DNA of 64,000 bases, taken from the NCBI GenBank assembly GCA_026315105.1, contig CM048745.1:759825006-759889005 (forward strand). The letters are read 5' to 3'. Below the pieces are notes generated by a model. That model saw only the letters and a list, made by a program, of their open reading frames with translations. It was not told the DNA's origin and did no database searches. Positions 20,940 to 32,874 of the stretch are shown in pieces (the first letter of the stretch is position 1; each line of letters starts with the position of its first letter). The translations under genes were made by a program, and so were the position numbers. The DNA is from Locusta migratoria (lineage: Eukaryota; Arthropoda; Insecta; Orthoptera; Acrididae).

Positions 20940-23154
20940 CTATGCTCCCTGGCGGTGAACTGGGTCTGGAGTCAAGAAGCCCGAGCCAGGGTAGCGCGGC
21001 CTGTGCGGGCGCAATTGGTTTGCGTTGCCCCGCAGCTCACACCTTGTGGAAGAACGTACAACATACATATTGCGACCGAGCACGAGCTGAATGGTGCCCG
21101 GCAACCATCTTGTACGTCCAGCAAACACCTTGTACAACACCGGCGTCGAAACCTGAAACGCATAGCGGCATACGAACCGACTCGGTGCGTGGGAGGCTTC
21201 AGCAGGTGAAGGAGAGTGCGGTGACGGCGGCCGTGTAGCAGCGTGGGGCGTGGCCAGTCTGAGAAACGTTGCGGAGGAGCCGCCTGATGCTCCGTACAAA
21301 CTGTACACTGTAACGACATGGTCTCTATCTGGGCGTCCATACCAACCCAGGTACAATGTCGTCTGGCCAATTGCTTTGTCCTAACAATACCCCAATGTCC
21401 TTGATGCAGGAGGTGTAACACTTCTCGTTGCAGGGAACGAGGAACAATCACTCTTGTTTGGTCGTTGTCTGTATGTAACAACAGAACACCCTGAATTAAA
21501 GATAATGCATGACGTTGTGCAAAATAACGTCGAACCAGAGGCCGCTCAATGTCTTTGGCTCTTGCAGCCCAACCAAAGCGAACAAAACGTGCTACCACAC
21601 TTAGGTCCTCATCCGCCGCTGTCTCCTGTGCAACCCGACGAGAGTTCAAAGGGAAGTCTGGGATAGCGGAAGCATCTCTGGAGTCTATCTGACAACATGT
21701 CATTTCCGAAGAATCAAATGACATATCCTGGCCAACCGGAAGTTGGGAAAGTGTGTCCGCTTTGGCGTGTTTATTGGTAGGTCGGTACAAAATCTCATAC
21801 TGATAAATAGACAGTATTAAGGTCCATCTCTGAAGCTTTTGTGCCGTTCGTGGCGGAATTGGCTTTGTGGGTGAGAACAACGACGTGAGAGGCTTTTGGT
21901 CAGTCAACAAATAGAATTTTCTGTCATAGAGATAATGATCAAACTTTGTGACGCCGTAAATGATTGCTAAGGCCTCCTTTTCTATCTGACTGTAATTCTG
22001 TTGCGTTGGCGTCAGTAGCTTGGATGAAAAGGCTATAGGACAATCGTGAGAACCATTACGATGTGACACTATTGCACCCAGACCGTACGACGAGGTATCC
22101 ACTGCTAGCACTACAGGCATCTGGGGGTCAAAGGGAATCAAACATGCATCACTGAGTAGTGCAGACTTTAATTTGTCAAAGGCAACTTGGCAACCTTCAG
22201 ACCATACAAAAGGAACATTCTTCCTACGTAAGTAATGCAGTGGAGCTGCGATCTGAGAGGCATTGGGAATAAATCTGAAATAATAGTTAAGCTTTCCCTT
22301 TACTGCTTGCAATTCATGCACATTCTTAGGAGGAGGCAAGTCTTTGATTGCTCTAAATGTGACTGTAAGGGATGAATTCCTTGGGCATTAATCACATGGC
22401 CTAGGTACTCTATTTCAGTTTGAAAAAATCGAACAATTTGCTTTATTACAACGTAGGCCTGCTGCAGTCAACACTTTGAAAAGGCACTCCAGGTTTGATA
22501 AATGTTCTTCAAATGTGCGTCCTGAGACCACAATATCATCTAAATAGTTCGAACAGCACGGTACAGAAACTGTCAGCTGTTCCAAAAAGCGCTGAAAAAT
22601 GCGGGAGCGGAAGAACTGCCAAAGGGTAGACGTTAAAATTGAAAAAGGCCCATATGAGTATTAATGACGAAAAACTTTTTTGACTCGTCGTCAAGCGGAA
22701 TCTGTAAGTATGCCTCTGCTAAATCAATCTTAGAAAGGAAGCGAGACTGTCCTAATGTCCATCAGTTCCTCAGGTCTGGGCAGTGGGTATGTATCTACAA
22801 TTGTTTGACTGTTGATTTAAAGTCCGCACAGAGACGAAGTTATCCTGACGGCTTGGGTATAATTACTATAGGCGAGGCCCACTGTCTCGCAGAAACCGGA
22901 GAAATCACCCCACTATCTTGCCAACGTTTAAGTTCTTCTGCAACTTTATCACGAATTTCGATAGGCACTGGTCAAGCTTTACGAAATTTTGGTACAGCAG
23001 ATTCTTTCAAAGTTACATGTGCCACGAAGTCTTTTGCGCAACCTAGTTCCGGCGAAAACAAATCACTGTATTTTTCACACAATGCACTGGGTTTGTCCTG
23101 AGGCACTACTGACGAAATTTGCAGTACATCACATTGAATTGATAATCCAAACAA
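20940..23154 (-). pseudogene. Gypsy pol: RT, RNase H and partial integrase
   Basis: Reading from 23154 downwards: the RT N-terminus (EKYSDLFSPELG), then in broken frames RWQDSGVISPV and WASPIVIIPKPSG, then SKIDLAEAYLQIPLDD (motif A), RLPFGSSSAP, and YLDDIVVSGRTFEEHL with YLDD encoded at 22535-22546. A long open part (20972-22339) holds the RT thumb, RNase H (PVVLAVDTSSYGLGAIVSH; EKEALAIIYG; LLTDQKPLTSL) and the integrase HHCC finger (HQGHWGIVRTKQLARRH, then CTVCTEH). After DWPRPT the DDE catalytic core is absent. Sequence resumes near 21170 with the integrase C-terminal part (GRTRWLPGTIQLVLGRN; NQLRP). A deletion of the core near 21175-21245 and several stops inactivate it. Confidence 0.88.
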
Positions 23155-23155
23155 G

Positions 23156-23395
23156 TCAAATGCATCTAGTCGAAAAATGTTCTATGTAGATTTGGCCTGA
23201 AGAACAATAAAAGCAACTGTTTTTTACACCTTGAAAAGAGGCGGGCAGGCTACACATTACTAGCATGGGAATATTTTGACTTGTGTACGCAGTGAGCACT
23301 TGTTGAGACGGCGACAGTTTTGGCGAACCCAGAAATTGAAAAGTGTCTTTATTTATTAATGTGACTGCGGAACCAGTATCAAGCAGAAATTTCAC
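23156..23395 (-). pseudogene. Gypsy aspartic protease
   Basis: The frame opens KFLLDTGSAVTLINKDTF with the retropepsin active-site triad DTGS. A TAA lies just before it, so the join to gag is broken. In Gypsy elements this enzyme processes the Gag-Pol polyprotein. The frame ends at 23156 without reaching the RT in phase. Confidence 0.8.
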
Positions 23396-23727
23396 TTATT
23401 TTCTATGGAAAGAGTCACAAAAAGTTTTTGCTTGTGGCGCTCGACGGGTGCGCGAATATGTCTGATACACCTTGTTTGCTGCGCTTGCGCATGCGCGGGC
23501 CGCGTTGTGAAGTAAGCGGCGCATAATCGGCACACAGCGGATTAACAACACTGTCACTAGATGGCACTACCGCCGGATCGGCGTCAGCGCAATGCGAGGC
23601 TGCTGCACTAAAATTACTTTGAGTAGCTACATCAAGTCTACTGTCACTAACTACTCAGTACTGGGCACTATTACAATGAGAAGTTGTAGAAGGCACTAGG
23701 TTCAGTACAGGATTGCACTGTACATAG
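23396..23727 (-). other. Gypsy gag-protease linker, no clear frame
   Basis: Internal sequence of the element with no recognised domain. Repeated (A/T)GTCACTA-type strings occur. Confidence 0.5.
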
Positions 23728-24916
23728 TCATACATAGTCATTATGCTTGTCCCAAACCCTTTCCCATTGCACAGATTTACGCACTCGACGATGCTTGCTA
23801 TGTGGTTCATTACATAGTTTTGCCGTAGGCACAGAAAAATTGTCTTGCAGTTCAGAGTCAAGAGAAACACTGTCCAAGTTTACAGCGTGTATGACATTTA
23901 CAGAATTAACTGTTCTCGTACTCTGCGACGCACTGTTCCTAATGGCACCGTTCTTGGAGTTTACATTCTGCATACACCCTGTCTGTCCATGTCCTGTTTT
24001 GCCACATTGATAACAGGTTGCTTTGCGACTAGTACAATGCGCACGTTTGTGGCGAGATACACACTGAGGGCAAGCTTATGAACATTTTTCTGATAAGAGC
24101 TTTGGCGCCCGTTTGTCAAATTACTTTGTCTAACACTATGGGGCGACCTTTGTGTCGCACTATTACACTGGCTATTGTTCACTGCCTGTTGAGCACGGCC
24201 GGTAAAAGTTAAAGAATCACTAGTGCTATACTGATAACTATGGCAAGGAAAGCGCCCGTTACGGGGCACTGAATTAACACTGTGGCTTTGCATTTCTACT
24301 TCTGCTAAGTCAAAGGTATCATGCGCTTCAATAAGCTGCAGTATACTGTCTAATGAAGGGTCAGGCTGTTTTAGAATTGCTGCCCTAATTCTGGGGGCCT
24401 GAATGTACTGTGTGATAGCGTCTGTCAACATCATGTCACTATACGAAAGACCACAAGAGCAAGTAACTGCAAGTGACTGCTCAGGTAATTTTTTAAGTCT
24501 GAAAAATCGGTACCGCGCCGCAGCTACGAGAACTTTTCTCTCATAATGAGCATTCAGTGCATCTACTATTTGTTCAAAGTCTGCATCACGAGGATATGCG
24601 TGGGGGAAAAGTTTCTGAAGTAATACAAAGGTTTTAGTGCCCACAATGGAGAGGAAGAAATGTCTACGGTCTAACCTGTAAGCTGATGAGTCGCGATAAG
24701 TTCTTGAAACTGTGCGAAGTAGTCGCTCCATTCTTCCTCACGTTTGTCGTACTGGCGAAAGGTAGGAAGCGGTGTGGCAGTAGATATAGGCGGCTGAAGC
24801 GACGGCTGTTGTTGGTTAGCTGCTCTCAACTGCGCCACCACTTGGAGTAGTTGCGTGATTTGCGCCGTCTGTAACTGAATAATTTCCATTAAGTTTGGGT
24901 TCGGGGTAGTGGCCAT
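23728..24916 (-). pseudogene. Gypsy gag with two CCHC-type knuckles
   Basis: The gag N-terminus starts at 24916 (MATTPNPNLMEIIQLQTAQI), with a Gln-rich helix, then EEEWSDYFAQFQELIATHQL. A frameshift near 24675 joins it to RHFFLSIVGTKTFVLLQKLF, AHYERKVLVAAARYRFFRLK and ILQLIEAHDTFDLAEVEM, the capsid-like region. Near 24070 the frame changes again into a pair of zinc knuckles, the second being CYQCGKTGHGQTGC (CX2CX4HX4C), then an acidic and Ser-rich tail to 23728. This order is typical of Ty3/Gypsy gag. Two or more frameshifts, so a pseudogene. Confidence 0.85.
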
Positions 24917-25150
24917 TCTGACTGATTAGGAACCGCATATACAAGTAACTTATAACAAAACACAAATGCAATATGAAAGAGGAGCTCTCTGCGAACAAAC
25001 AAACAAAACTAAAAATCCACAAAACACGCAAAAGAATATGTTCCCCCAAAAATCTTATAATAAGGGTGGGTGGGCGGGAGCAATTACTCAGTGCTCCGAC
25101 TGCTGCAGTCTGGCTTCTGCAAGCGGGCTAGTCCACGGTTCTTCTATCAC

Positions 25151-25162
25151 TCCTCATCGCCA
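25151..25162 (-). promoter_or_regulatory. primer binding site, tRNA-Ser-like
   Basis: TGGCGATGAGGA on the minus strand begins 4 bases inside the LTR end. It matches, with one mismatch, the complement of the 3' end of an insect tRNA-Ser(GCT) (expected TGGCGACGAGGA). Primer identity rests on recall of that tRNA end. Confidence 0.7.
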
Positions 25163-25166
25163 CTTT

Positions 25167-25654
25167 TGTGTCCCAACCTCGTCGCCAGTTTGAGTCTCGT
25201 TTCCGTCGTAGGTGTCGGTGGCCGAGTAGAAAGACAAACACAGGAATAAAGGATGCACGCTTGTGCAGGTAGGAGGTGACCAGCCAGTGGGACAGCAGAA
25301 ACTAAAAACACTAGAGTAAATTAGAACGAGATGTATATTTCATAGATACTTAGTGAGACTTAACTTTTACATAGCTCAGTACTGCATAATGCAGATTCAT
25401 AGTTGAGCTAGAGGCCTGCCTAGTGCCCCTAGTGCCTATCCGATAGCCAAGACATCACTGATGCCTACCTGATTCCGAAGTGTTAACTGGTTCCTATCTC
25501 AGTCCCAAATGAACAATGTCGTTCAGTGGTGGCCACGAGCGGAGTTGCAGCAGAGGGCGCTTGTGGCTGTCGTCGCACGAACGCCGTGCCGTGCGTGCAT
25601 AGCGGCGCGCGGCGAAAGTAGGTGGCACGCTCATTATACTTGTGCGACACCACA
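25167..25654 (-). repeat. Gypsy 5' LTR
   Basis: Runs from TGTGGTGTCGCACAAG to ...GGGACACA on the minus strand. It is slightly longer than its partner because of a short insertion near 25215-25235 and a duplicated GTGCCCCTA near 25430. Confidence 0.92.
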
Positions 25655-25997
25655 ATTTGACAAAGTAATTACTGATAGGCAGATATCAGATATCTGTGGC
25701 TACTGAACAGAAGTCGAGAAAAGATTTAAAAACTTACGCCACATAATGTTCAAACCACCAGTATATACGTCAAAAATTCTCTTTTGCAACGAAAAAGATG
25801 TCCCAAACACATTTCTTCATAAGAAAGTGAAAAGTAATAGACTTTTCGTGTTGAACTGTAACTTATTTCAGGTACTGTTTTCTATAGTAAATAGCTCTGC
25901 TTTAATATTGTGAACAAGAACCTGAACATGGGGTTTCCATGACAGCTGTTTATATGAATGCCTAAAAAATAATTTTCCGTCTCTTATCATATTCCCT
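25655..25997. other. unassigned stretch
   Basis: Nothing recognised between the Gypsy LTR and the next RTE fragment. A short GATATCAGATATC self-complementary string lies near 25683. Confidence 0.4.
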
Positions 25998-26332
25998 ACA
26001 GAGGATATAAAATGCAGAATGGCAATGGGAAGAAAGGAGTCTTTGAAAAAGGCGAATTTGTTAATATCGAATATTAATTTAAGTGTAAGAAATTCTTTAA
26101 TGAAGGCATTAGTGTGGAGTGTTGCCTTGTATGGAAGTGAAACTTGGACGATATACAGTTCGGACAGGAAGAGAATAGAGGCTTTTGAAATGTGGTGCTA
26201 CAGAATAATGCTGAATATTAGGTCGGTGGATCGCGTAACTAATGAAGCGTTACTGAACAGAACTGGAGAGAAAAGGAATTTCTGGCATACCTTGATTAAG
26301 AAGGGAGTGCTGCATCAAACTGAGGACCATAA
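25998..26332 (+). mobile_element. RTE-type LINE 3' fragment
   Basis: An open frame from 26019 reads MAMGRKESLKKANLL, GSETWTIYSSDRKRIEAFEM and RTGEKRNFWHTLIKK, equivalent to 14021-14300 of the better copy. It then jumps over the GH.LRH and GRGRP-like parts to the 3' end (gctgcatcaaactgaggacc). 5' truncation plus internal deletion. Confidence 0.88.
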
Positions 26333-26433
26333 CACGAAAATCATTTTCCCATAATGTGTAATAAAATATGTTTTTGTCGAATTGTATGTGGAAAAATGTA
26401 AAATGTGTCATATTTTAATTTCTCCCCCCTTGA

Positions 26434-28998
26434 ACCACAGACATTGCCGAGGTGGGGTGGCTTGCGTACCTCAAGGATACAGATAGCCGTACTGTTAGTG
26501 TAACCACAGCGGAGAGGCCAGACTAACTTATCGTTCCGGAAGAGTTGCAGCAGCCTTTTTCAGTAGTTACAGGGGCAACAATCTGGATGATTGACTGAGC
26601 TGCCCATGTTATATCAGCTAACATGGCTTTGCCATGGAGTTACTGCTAACGGCTGAAAGCAAGGGGAAACTACAGTCGTTACTTTTTCTGAGGACATGCA
26701 GCTCTACTGTACGAATACATGATGGTGGCGTCTTCTTGGCTACAATATTCCGGTGGTAAATAGTCCCCCTTTCAGATCTCCGGGCGGGAACTACCATGAG
26801 GATGTCGTCATAAAGAGAAACAAAACAGGCATACTACGAATCGGAGAGTGGAATGTTCTAACCCTTAATCGCTTAGGTAAGATAGAAAATTTGAAAAAGG
26901 AATGGATAGGTTAAAGTTAGGTATGGTAAAGATAAGTGAAGTTCGGTGACATGATGAACAGGATATCTGGTTAGGTGAGTACTGGGTTATAAATACAAAA
27001 TAAGTTGGTGGTAACGCTGGAATAGATCTGATAATGAAAAAGAAAATAGGAATGCGGGTAAGTTACTATGAACAGCATAGTAAATGCATTATCATAGCAA
27101 AGATACAAACAAAATCAACACCTTCCACAGTAGTACAAGTTTATTTTCCAACTACCTCTGCTGATGATGAGGACATCGAAGAAATGTATGAGGAGGTAAA
27201 TGAAATTATACAGCAAATTGAAGGAGATTAAAACTTGATTGTGTTGTGAGACTGGAACTCGGTAGTAGGAAAAGGAAGATAAGAAATGTTGTAGGTGAAA
27301 AGCAATGATACGCGAGATGGCATCGTAGACTTTTATGCAGAATACAATTTAATGATGACCAATACTTGATTCAAACATCATTAGCCGGCCACGGTGGCCA
27401 TGCGGTCTGCGGCGCGTCAATTACTTTCTGCATGGCCACTACGGTTGGGGGTTCGATTCCCCGCTCGGGCATTGATATTTGTACCATACATAGTATTAGC
27501 TAGTTCATAAGTAGTTTGTAAGTTTAGGGATGTCCCTGTAGTTAAGTCCCATAAGCTCTACAAACATTTGAACATTTTGAAACATCATGAAGGAAGGCTG
27601 TATTTCTAGAAGAGACCAGAAGACACTGGACGGTAACAGACTAACTTTATAATGGTAAGGAATAGATACAGGAACCAGGTTTTAAAGTGTAAGACATACC
27701 AAGGGGCAGATATATACTCTGACCCTAAAGTATTGGTAATGAACTGTAGTATAAAACTTAAGAGATTGAAGAAAAGTAGAAAAGTCAAGAGATGTAACCT
27801 TTTGAAACTGAAGGACCCAGATGTGGTTGAGGTTTTCCGGGAGAGCATTAGGCAAGGATTGGCTTAAACGTGGGAAAGTAATACAGTAGAATATGAATGG
27901 GCAGCTCTGTGAGATAGAGTACTGAAAGCAGCAGAGGATCATATAGACAGAAGGCCAAGGCTTAATAGCAATCCATGGATAACACAGGATATACTGGACT
28001 TAATTGAGTAGAGCAGAAAATATAAAAATGCGTCAAGCGAAGCAGGCAAAAGGGACTACAAACGTCTGAAAAATGAGATTGACAGGAAGCGCAGACTGGC
28101 TAAGCAGGAGTGGATAGATGACAAATGGAGAACTATAGAAGAATGTATAACCAGGGAAAGATAGATACAGCCTACAGGAAGGTAAAAGAGATATTTGGAG
28201 ACAAGAAAAGCAGACGGAAAATCAGTACTAAGCAAAGAGGGGAAAGCTGAAATATTTTAGGAAAATATAGAGGGCCTGTACAAAGGAAATAAACTTCAAG
28301 GTAATATTCTAGAAATGAAAGACCAAGTGGGAATAGAGGAGATAGGAGATACGACATTGCGAGAATAATTTGACAGAGGGCTGGAATAGATGGTTTTCCG
28401 TCTGAACAGCTGATATCGTTAGGAGAGCCATTCATGAAGGAATTGTTCCACCTGTTATGCAAAATGTGTGAGACGGGGGAAATACCCTCCGACTTCAAAT
28501 AGAATATAGTAATTCCAATTATAAAGAAAGCTAGTGCAGACAACTGTGAAAATTACAGAACTATCAGTTTAAGAAGTCATGGTTGCAAAATACTATCACG
28601 AATTATTTAGAGACGAATGGAAAAACTTGTGGAATCCAACGTTGGGGAAGATCTGTTTGGATTTAGAAGAAATGTAGGAACACGGGAGGCAATACATTAT
28701 GACTTATCTTAGAAGACAGGCTAAGGAAAGGCAAACCTACGTTTATAGCATTTGTAGATTTGGAGAAAACTTATAACAGTGTGGAGTGGAATAGCCTCTC
28801 CCAAAACCTGAAGGTAACAGCGGTAAAATATAGGGAGCGAAGAGTTTTATTCAACTTATACTAAAACCAGACAGCGGTTATTAGAATCGAAGGGCATGAA
28901 AGTGACGCATAGGTTGGGAAGGGAGTAAGAGAGGGTTGTAGCCTTTCCCCAGTGTTGTTCAATCTGTACATTGCAAGTAGTAAAGGAATGCAAGGAGA
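26434..28998 (+). mobile_element. RTE-type LINE with 5' region, first part of a split copy
   Basis: Starts with the RTE 5' UTR (TGAACCACAGACATTGCCGA, also at 48329), then the endonuclease start (IGEWNVLTLNRLGK and ISEVR), VSYYEQHSKCIIIAKIQTKS at 27034-27231, and decayed linker and RT blocks to LVESNVGEDLFGFRRN near 28650 and a damaged FVDLEKTYNSV near 28750. Many stops. It is split by a SINE (27382-27579) and by the CR1/L2-type element (28999-33492), and continues at 33493. It keeps the full 5' end that the younger copy lost, so it shows how the complete element is built. Confidence 0.9.
27382..27579 (+). repeat. tRNA-derived SINE inside RTE, 9-bp target duplication
   Basis: Head AGCCGGCCACGGTGGCC, B box GGTTCGATTCC, standard body and tail. 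AAACATCAT at 27373-27381 and 27580-27588 flanks it. The target is RTE coding sequence (the KNHK region), so the SINE is younger than this RTE copy. Confidence 0.93.
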
Positions 28999-29084
28999 AT
29001 TCTACATCTACATAGATACTCTGCAAATCACATTCGAGTGCCTGGCAGAGGGTTCATTAACCACTTTCATAACTTATCTCTACC

Positions 29085-31910
29085 GTTTCATTCTCTAATA
29101 GCGCGCTGGAAGAAAGAACACCTAAATCGTTCCGTTTTCGATCTGATTTCTCTTATTTTATTGGGATGGTCATGTCTCCCTAAGTAGGTGGGTGCTAGCA
29201 AAATATTTTCACATTCAGAACTAAAAGTCGGTGATTGAAACTTCGCAAACAGATCACGCCGCAATGAATAACGTCTTTCTTTTAATGATTTCCACCCCAA
29301 TTCGTCCAATATTTCCGTGACGCTTTGCCCCCAGTAACGTGATAAAACAAAACGAGCTGCCCTTCTCTGAACCTTCTCAATATCTTCCGTCAGTCCCACC
29401 TGGTGAGGGTCCCACAAGGGGCAACAGTACTCCAAGAGAGGACGCACAAGTGTGATGTAGGCAGTCTCTTTGGTGGAGCTGGTGCATCTTCTAAGCGTTC
29501 TGCCAATGAAACGTAACCTTTGGTTCGCCTTCCCCACAATATTTTTTATGTGTTCTCTCCAGTCAAAGTTGTTCGTAATTGTAACTCCTAGGTATTTAGT
29601 AGAATTTACGACCTTAAGGTTTGACTGATTTATCGCGTAACTGAAGTTCAGCGGATTTCTTTTAGTGGTCATTTGTATTACTTCACACTTTTCTTTACTT
29701 AGTGTCAATTGCCAATTTTCGCACCAAGTAGAAATTTTGTCTAAATCGCTTTGCAGTTACTTTTGATCCTCTGTTGACTTCACTGACCGATAAACGACAG
29801 CATCATCTGCGAACAGTCTAAGGGAGCTATTCAGATTATCTCCTAAATCGTTTATAAACACAAGGAAGAGTAGGGGACCTATAACGCTTCCCTGTGGAAC
29901 GCCAGATATCACTTCTGTTTTACTCGATGATTTACCGTCAATTACAACGAACCGTGTCCTTTCTGATAGGAAATCGTGAATCCAATCGCACAATTGGGGA
30001 TATATTCCATAAGCACGCAATTTCATTAGAAGCCGCTTGTGGGGTACAGTATCAAAAGCCTTCCGGAAATCCAGAAATATGGAATCGATTTGAGATCCCT
30101 TGTCGATGACACTTAACACTTCATGTGAATAAAGGGCAAGCTGTGTTTCGCAAGAGCGATACTTTCTGAATCCGTGCTGACTATTGGTTAATAGGTCGTT
30201 CTCTTCGAGGTAGTACATAATATTCGAACAAAGTATATGTTCCAAAATCCTACTGAAAATCGACGTCAATGAGATAGGCCTGTAATTTTGGGGATCACTC
30301 CTATTGCCTTTCTTGAATATTGGAGTAACTTGGGCAACTTTCCAGTCTTTGGGTACGGATCTTTCGCTGAGTGATCGGTTGTAAATTTTAGCTAAGTACG
30401 GAGCTATCGCATCAGCACACTCTGAGAGGAAACTAGTTGATATACAATCTGGCCCGGAAGATTTATTTTTGTTTAGTGACTTAAGTTGTTTTACTACTCC
30501 AGAAACATCTACTTCTAAGTTTCGCATGCTGGCAGCTGTTCTTGGATTGAATACTGGAGTGTTCACTTCGTCTTCTTTGGTGAAAGAATTTCGGAAAGCT
30601 GTGTTTAGTAATTCTGCCTTAGCAGCACTGTCGTCGGTAGTATTACCATTGCTATCGCGTAGTGAAGGTATTGTTTGTGTTTTGCCGCTAGTGTACTTCA
30701 CATATGACCAGAATTTCTTTGGATTTTCTGCAAGATTACGAGACAGGATTTCGTTGTGGAAACAACTATAAGATTCTCGCATTGAAGTCCGCGCTAGGTT
30801 GCGAGTTTCAGTAAAAGATTGCCAGTCTTGCGGATTCTGTGTCTTTTTAAATTTTGCATGCATTTTTCTTTGTTTCTGCAACAGTGATCTGACCTGTTTT
30901 GCGTACCACGGGGGGTCAGCCCCCTCTTTTATTAATTTATTTGGTGTAAATCTCTCGATTGTTACTGATATTATGTCTTTGAAAGTAAGCCACAACTGAT
31001 CTACATACGCATTTTTAGTTTTGAAGGACTGGAGACTATCACTCAGGAAAGCGTGAAGCGAATTTTTATCTGCTTTATTGAATATATATATTTTTCGTTT
31101 ATTTTTGGGGCTTTTGGGAATTTCGATATTCAGTCTCGCTACTACAACTCGATGTTCGCTAATCCCTGTATCTGTTTTGATGCTCTTTACTATCTCAGGA
31201 TTATTTGTTGCTAGGCGATCAAGAGTATTTTCGCAACCACGTACTATTCTAGTGGGTTCATGAACTAACTATTCGAAGTAGTTTTCAGAAAAAGCATTCA
31301 GAACTAGTTCGGGCGATGTTTTATATTTGCCCCCGGTTTTGAATACGTAATTATGCCAACATATCGAGGGTAAATTAAAGTCGCCACCGATTATAACAGT
31401 ATGCTTCGGATACCTAATTGAAATATGATTCAAGCTTTCTTTGAATATTTCTGCAACCGCATCGTCTGAGTCAGGGGGCCGATAAAAAGATCCAGTTATT
31501 AATTCATTTCGGTGGTCAGGTATAACCTCTACCCAGACCAATTCGCAGGAAGTATCTGCTTCAATTTCGCTGCAGGATAAACGGTTTGTAACAGCAATAA
31601 ACACGCCACCCCCTGTTTTATTTATTCTATCATTTCTAAAGACCATTTGGCCCTTTGAAAAAAATTCGGCCAAATTTATCTCAGGCGTCAGCCAGCTTTC
31701 AGAACCTATCACGATTTGTGCCTCAGTACTTTTTATCAGCGCTTGGAGCTCTGGAATTTTCCCAACACAGCTACGACAATTTACAACTGTTACACCAATG
31801 GTTTTTAGGTCTGCTTTCTTCCCGTGTCTGACCTGCCCCCTTTGAGAGTGAAACCCATTTTGTGTATTCCCGAGGCCATCTAACCTAAAAAACCGCCCAG
31901 TCCACGCCAC
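29085..31910 (-). pseudogene. CR1/L2-type ORF2: endonuclease-reverse transcriptase, two stops
   Basis: One continuous frame from 31910 to 29088 is interrupted only by TAG at 31269-31271 and TAA at 29757-29759. N-terminal APE endonuclease: VVNCRSCVGKIPELQ, GSESWL, VWVEVIPDH, FYRPPDSD, VIIGGDFNLPS, and GISEHRVV, where the usual SDH is SEH. RT: KDWKVAQVTPIFKKGNRSDP, NYRPISLTS, QHGFRKYRSCETQL, motif A FLDFRKAFDTVPHKRLL, GVPQGSVIGPLLF and the catalytic LFADDAVVY. The C-terminus has KYLGVTITNNFDWREHI, LEYCCPLWDPHQ and VQRRAARFV. Both RT aspartate boxes are intact. The two stops look like single-base changes, so this copy died recently. Confidence 0.93.
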
Positions 31911-32874
31911 ACAGCCCGCGCTACCCGTGTAGCCGCTTCCTGAGTATAGTGGACTCCTGACCTATTTATCGGAACCCGAAAACCCGCCACCCTTTGGCGC
32001 AAGTCGAGGAATCTGCAGCCCACACGGTCGCAGAACCGTCTGAGCCTCTGATTCAGACCCTCCACTCGGCTCTGAACCAAAGGTCCGCAGTCAGTCCTGT
32101 CGACAATGCTGCAGATGGTGAGCTCCGCTTTCATATTGCAAGCAAGACTGGCAGTCTTAACCACTTCTGACAGCCGCTCAAAACCAGAGAGGATCTCTTC
32201 CGATCTAAAGCGACACACATCATTGGTCCCGACATGAGCCACCATCTGCAGCTGGCTGCACTCTGTGCTCTTCATGGCATCCGGAAGGACCCGTTCCACA
32301 TCTGGAATGATTCCCCCCGGTATTGCACATTGGAATTCTTCCCCTCCCTACTAGCCATTTTCCTAAGGGGCTCCATTACCCGCCTAACGTTGGAGCTCCC
32401 AACTACCATCAAACCCACCCTCTGTGAGTGCCCGGATCTTGAAGGCAGAGGGGCGAGTACAGGACAAGCGACACCATCCGCATCAGGAACATCCCCTGCC
32501 ACAGACAGCGCCTCGAATCTGTTGGCAAGACTAACCGGGGAGGCCTCCACTTCGGTCCCCTGGGAAGTCTTACGCTGCCTGACACGCACTGAGGGGACCT
32601 CCCAATCCACCACGGATTGGGGGGCTACCTCCTCGCGGGCAGTGAGCGGGCTGGCCACAGCCGCAGGCCGATCGGAGGGCACAACAGACGCACAGGGCGT
32701 CTGCTGCACCCCCGCGAGCGGCCCACAACAGCGGCGCCCACCCACCGCAGACTCAAGCGTTGCCAGCGAAGCCAACGCCGCCTGAAGCTGCAAGCGAAGA
32801 GTCACCAACTCTGCCTCCATCCGTTCGCAGCAGTCACAGTTCCTAGCCATTCTGAAAACCCTTGTTTCTTCCAA
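31880..32874 (-). pseudogene. CR1/L2-type ORF1 with SGNH/GDSL esterase-like domain, frameshifted
   Basis: The first part (32874-32272) starts MEETRVFRMARNCDCCERME, with two Cys pairs followed by a heptad-like helix (AELVTLRLQLQAALASLATL), a low-complexity middle, and VGLMVVGSSNVRRVMEPL, which fits the first SGNH block. After a frame change in a G run near 32312-32317, the second part (32299-31880) holds QLQMVAHVGTNDVCRF (the GxND block) and INRSGVHYTQEA (the block with catalytic His). An esterase domain in ORF1 is known for CR1 and some L2 LINEs and is thought to help lipid or chaperone functions of the RNP. The end overlaps the ORF2 start by about 30 bases. Confidence 0.82.

Larger units (their letters stand above)
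20083..25654 (-). mobile_element. Ty3/Gypsy LTR retrotransposon, complete ends, defective
   Basis: Two similar LTRs (20083-20549 and 25167-25654) bound an internal region with gag, protease, RT, RNase H and integrase parts in the usual Gypsy order on the minus strand. A polypurine tract adjoins the left LTR and a tRNA-Ser-like primer site adjoins the right LTR. ATTT flanks both sides (20079-20082, 25655-25658), a plausible 4-bp target duplication, but A/T runs make the exact boundary uncertain. No env was seen. The gag zinc knuckles and RNase H wording resemble mag-type Gypsy elements (tentative). Many frameshifts and a missing integrase core make it non-autonomous. Confidence 0.92.

Noticed and set aside
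20517..21238. Long plus-strand open frames of 192 and 230 codons
   Set aside because: They lie antisense to the Gypsy pol end and LTR-adjacent GC-rich DNA; the minus strand carries the integrase and RNase H motifs.
20083..25654. Endogenous retrovirus with an envelope gene
   Set aside because: Between the integrase C-terminus and the 3' LTR there is only about 400 bp of GC-rich DNA without a signal peptide or membrane segment.
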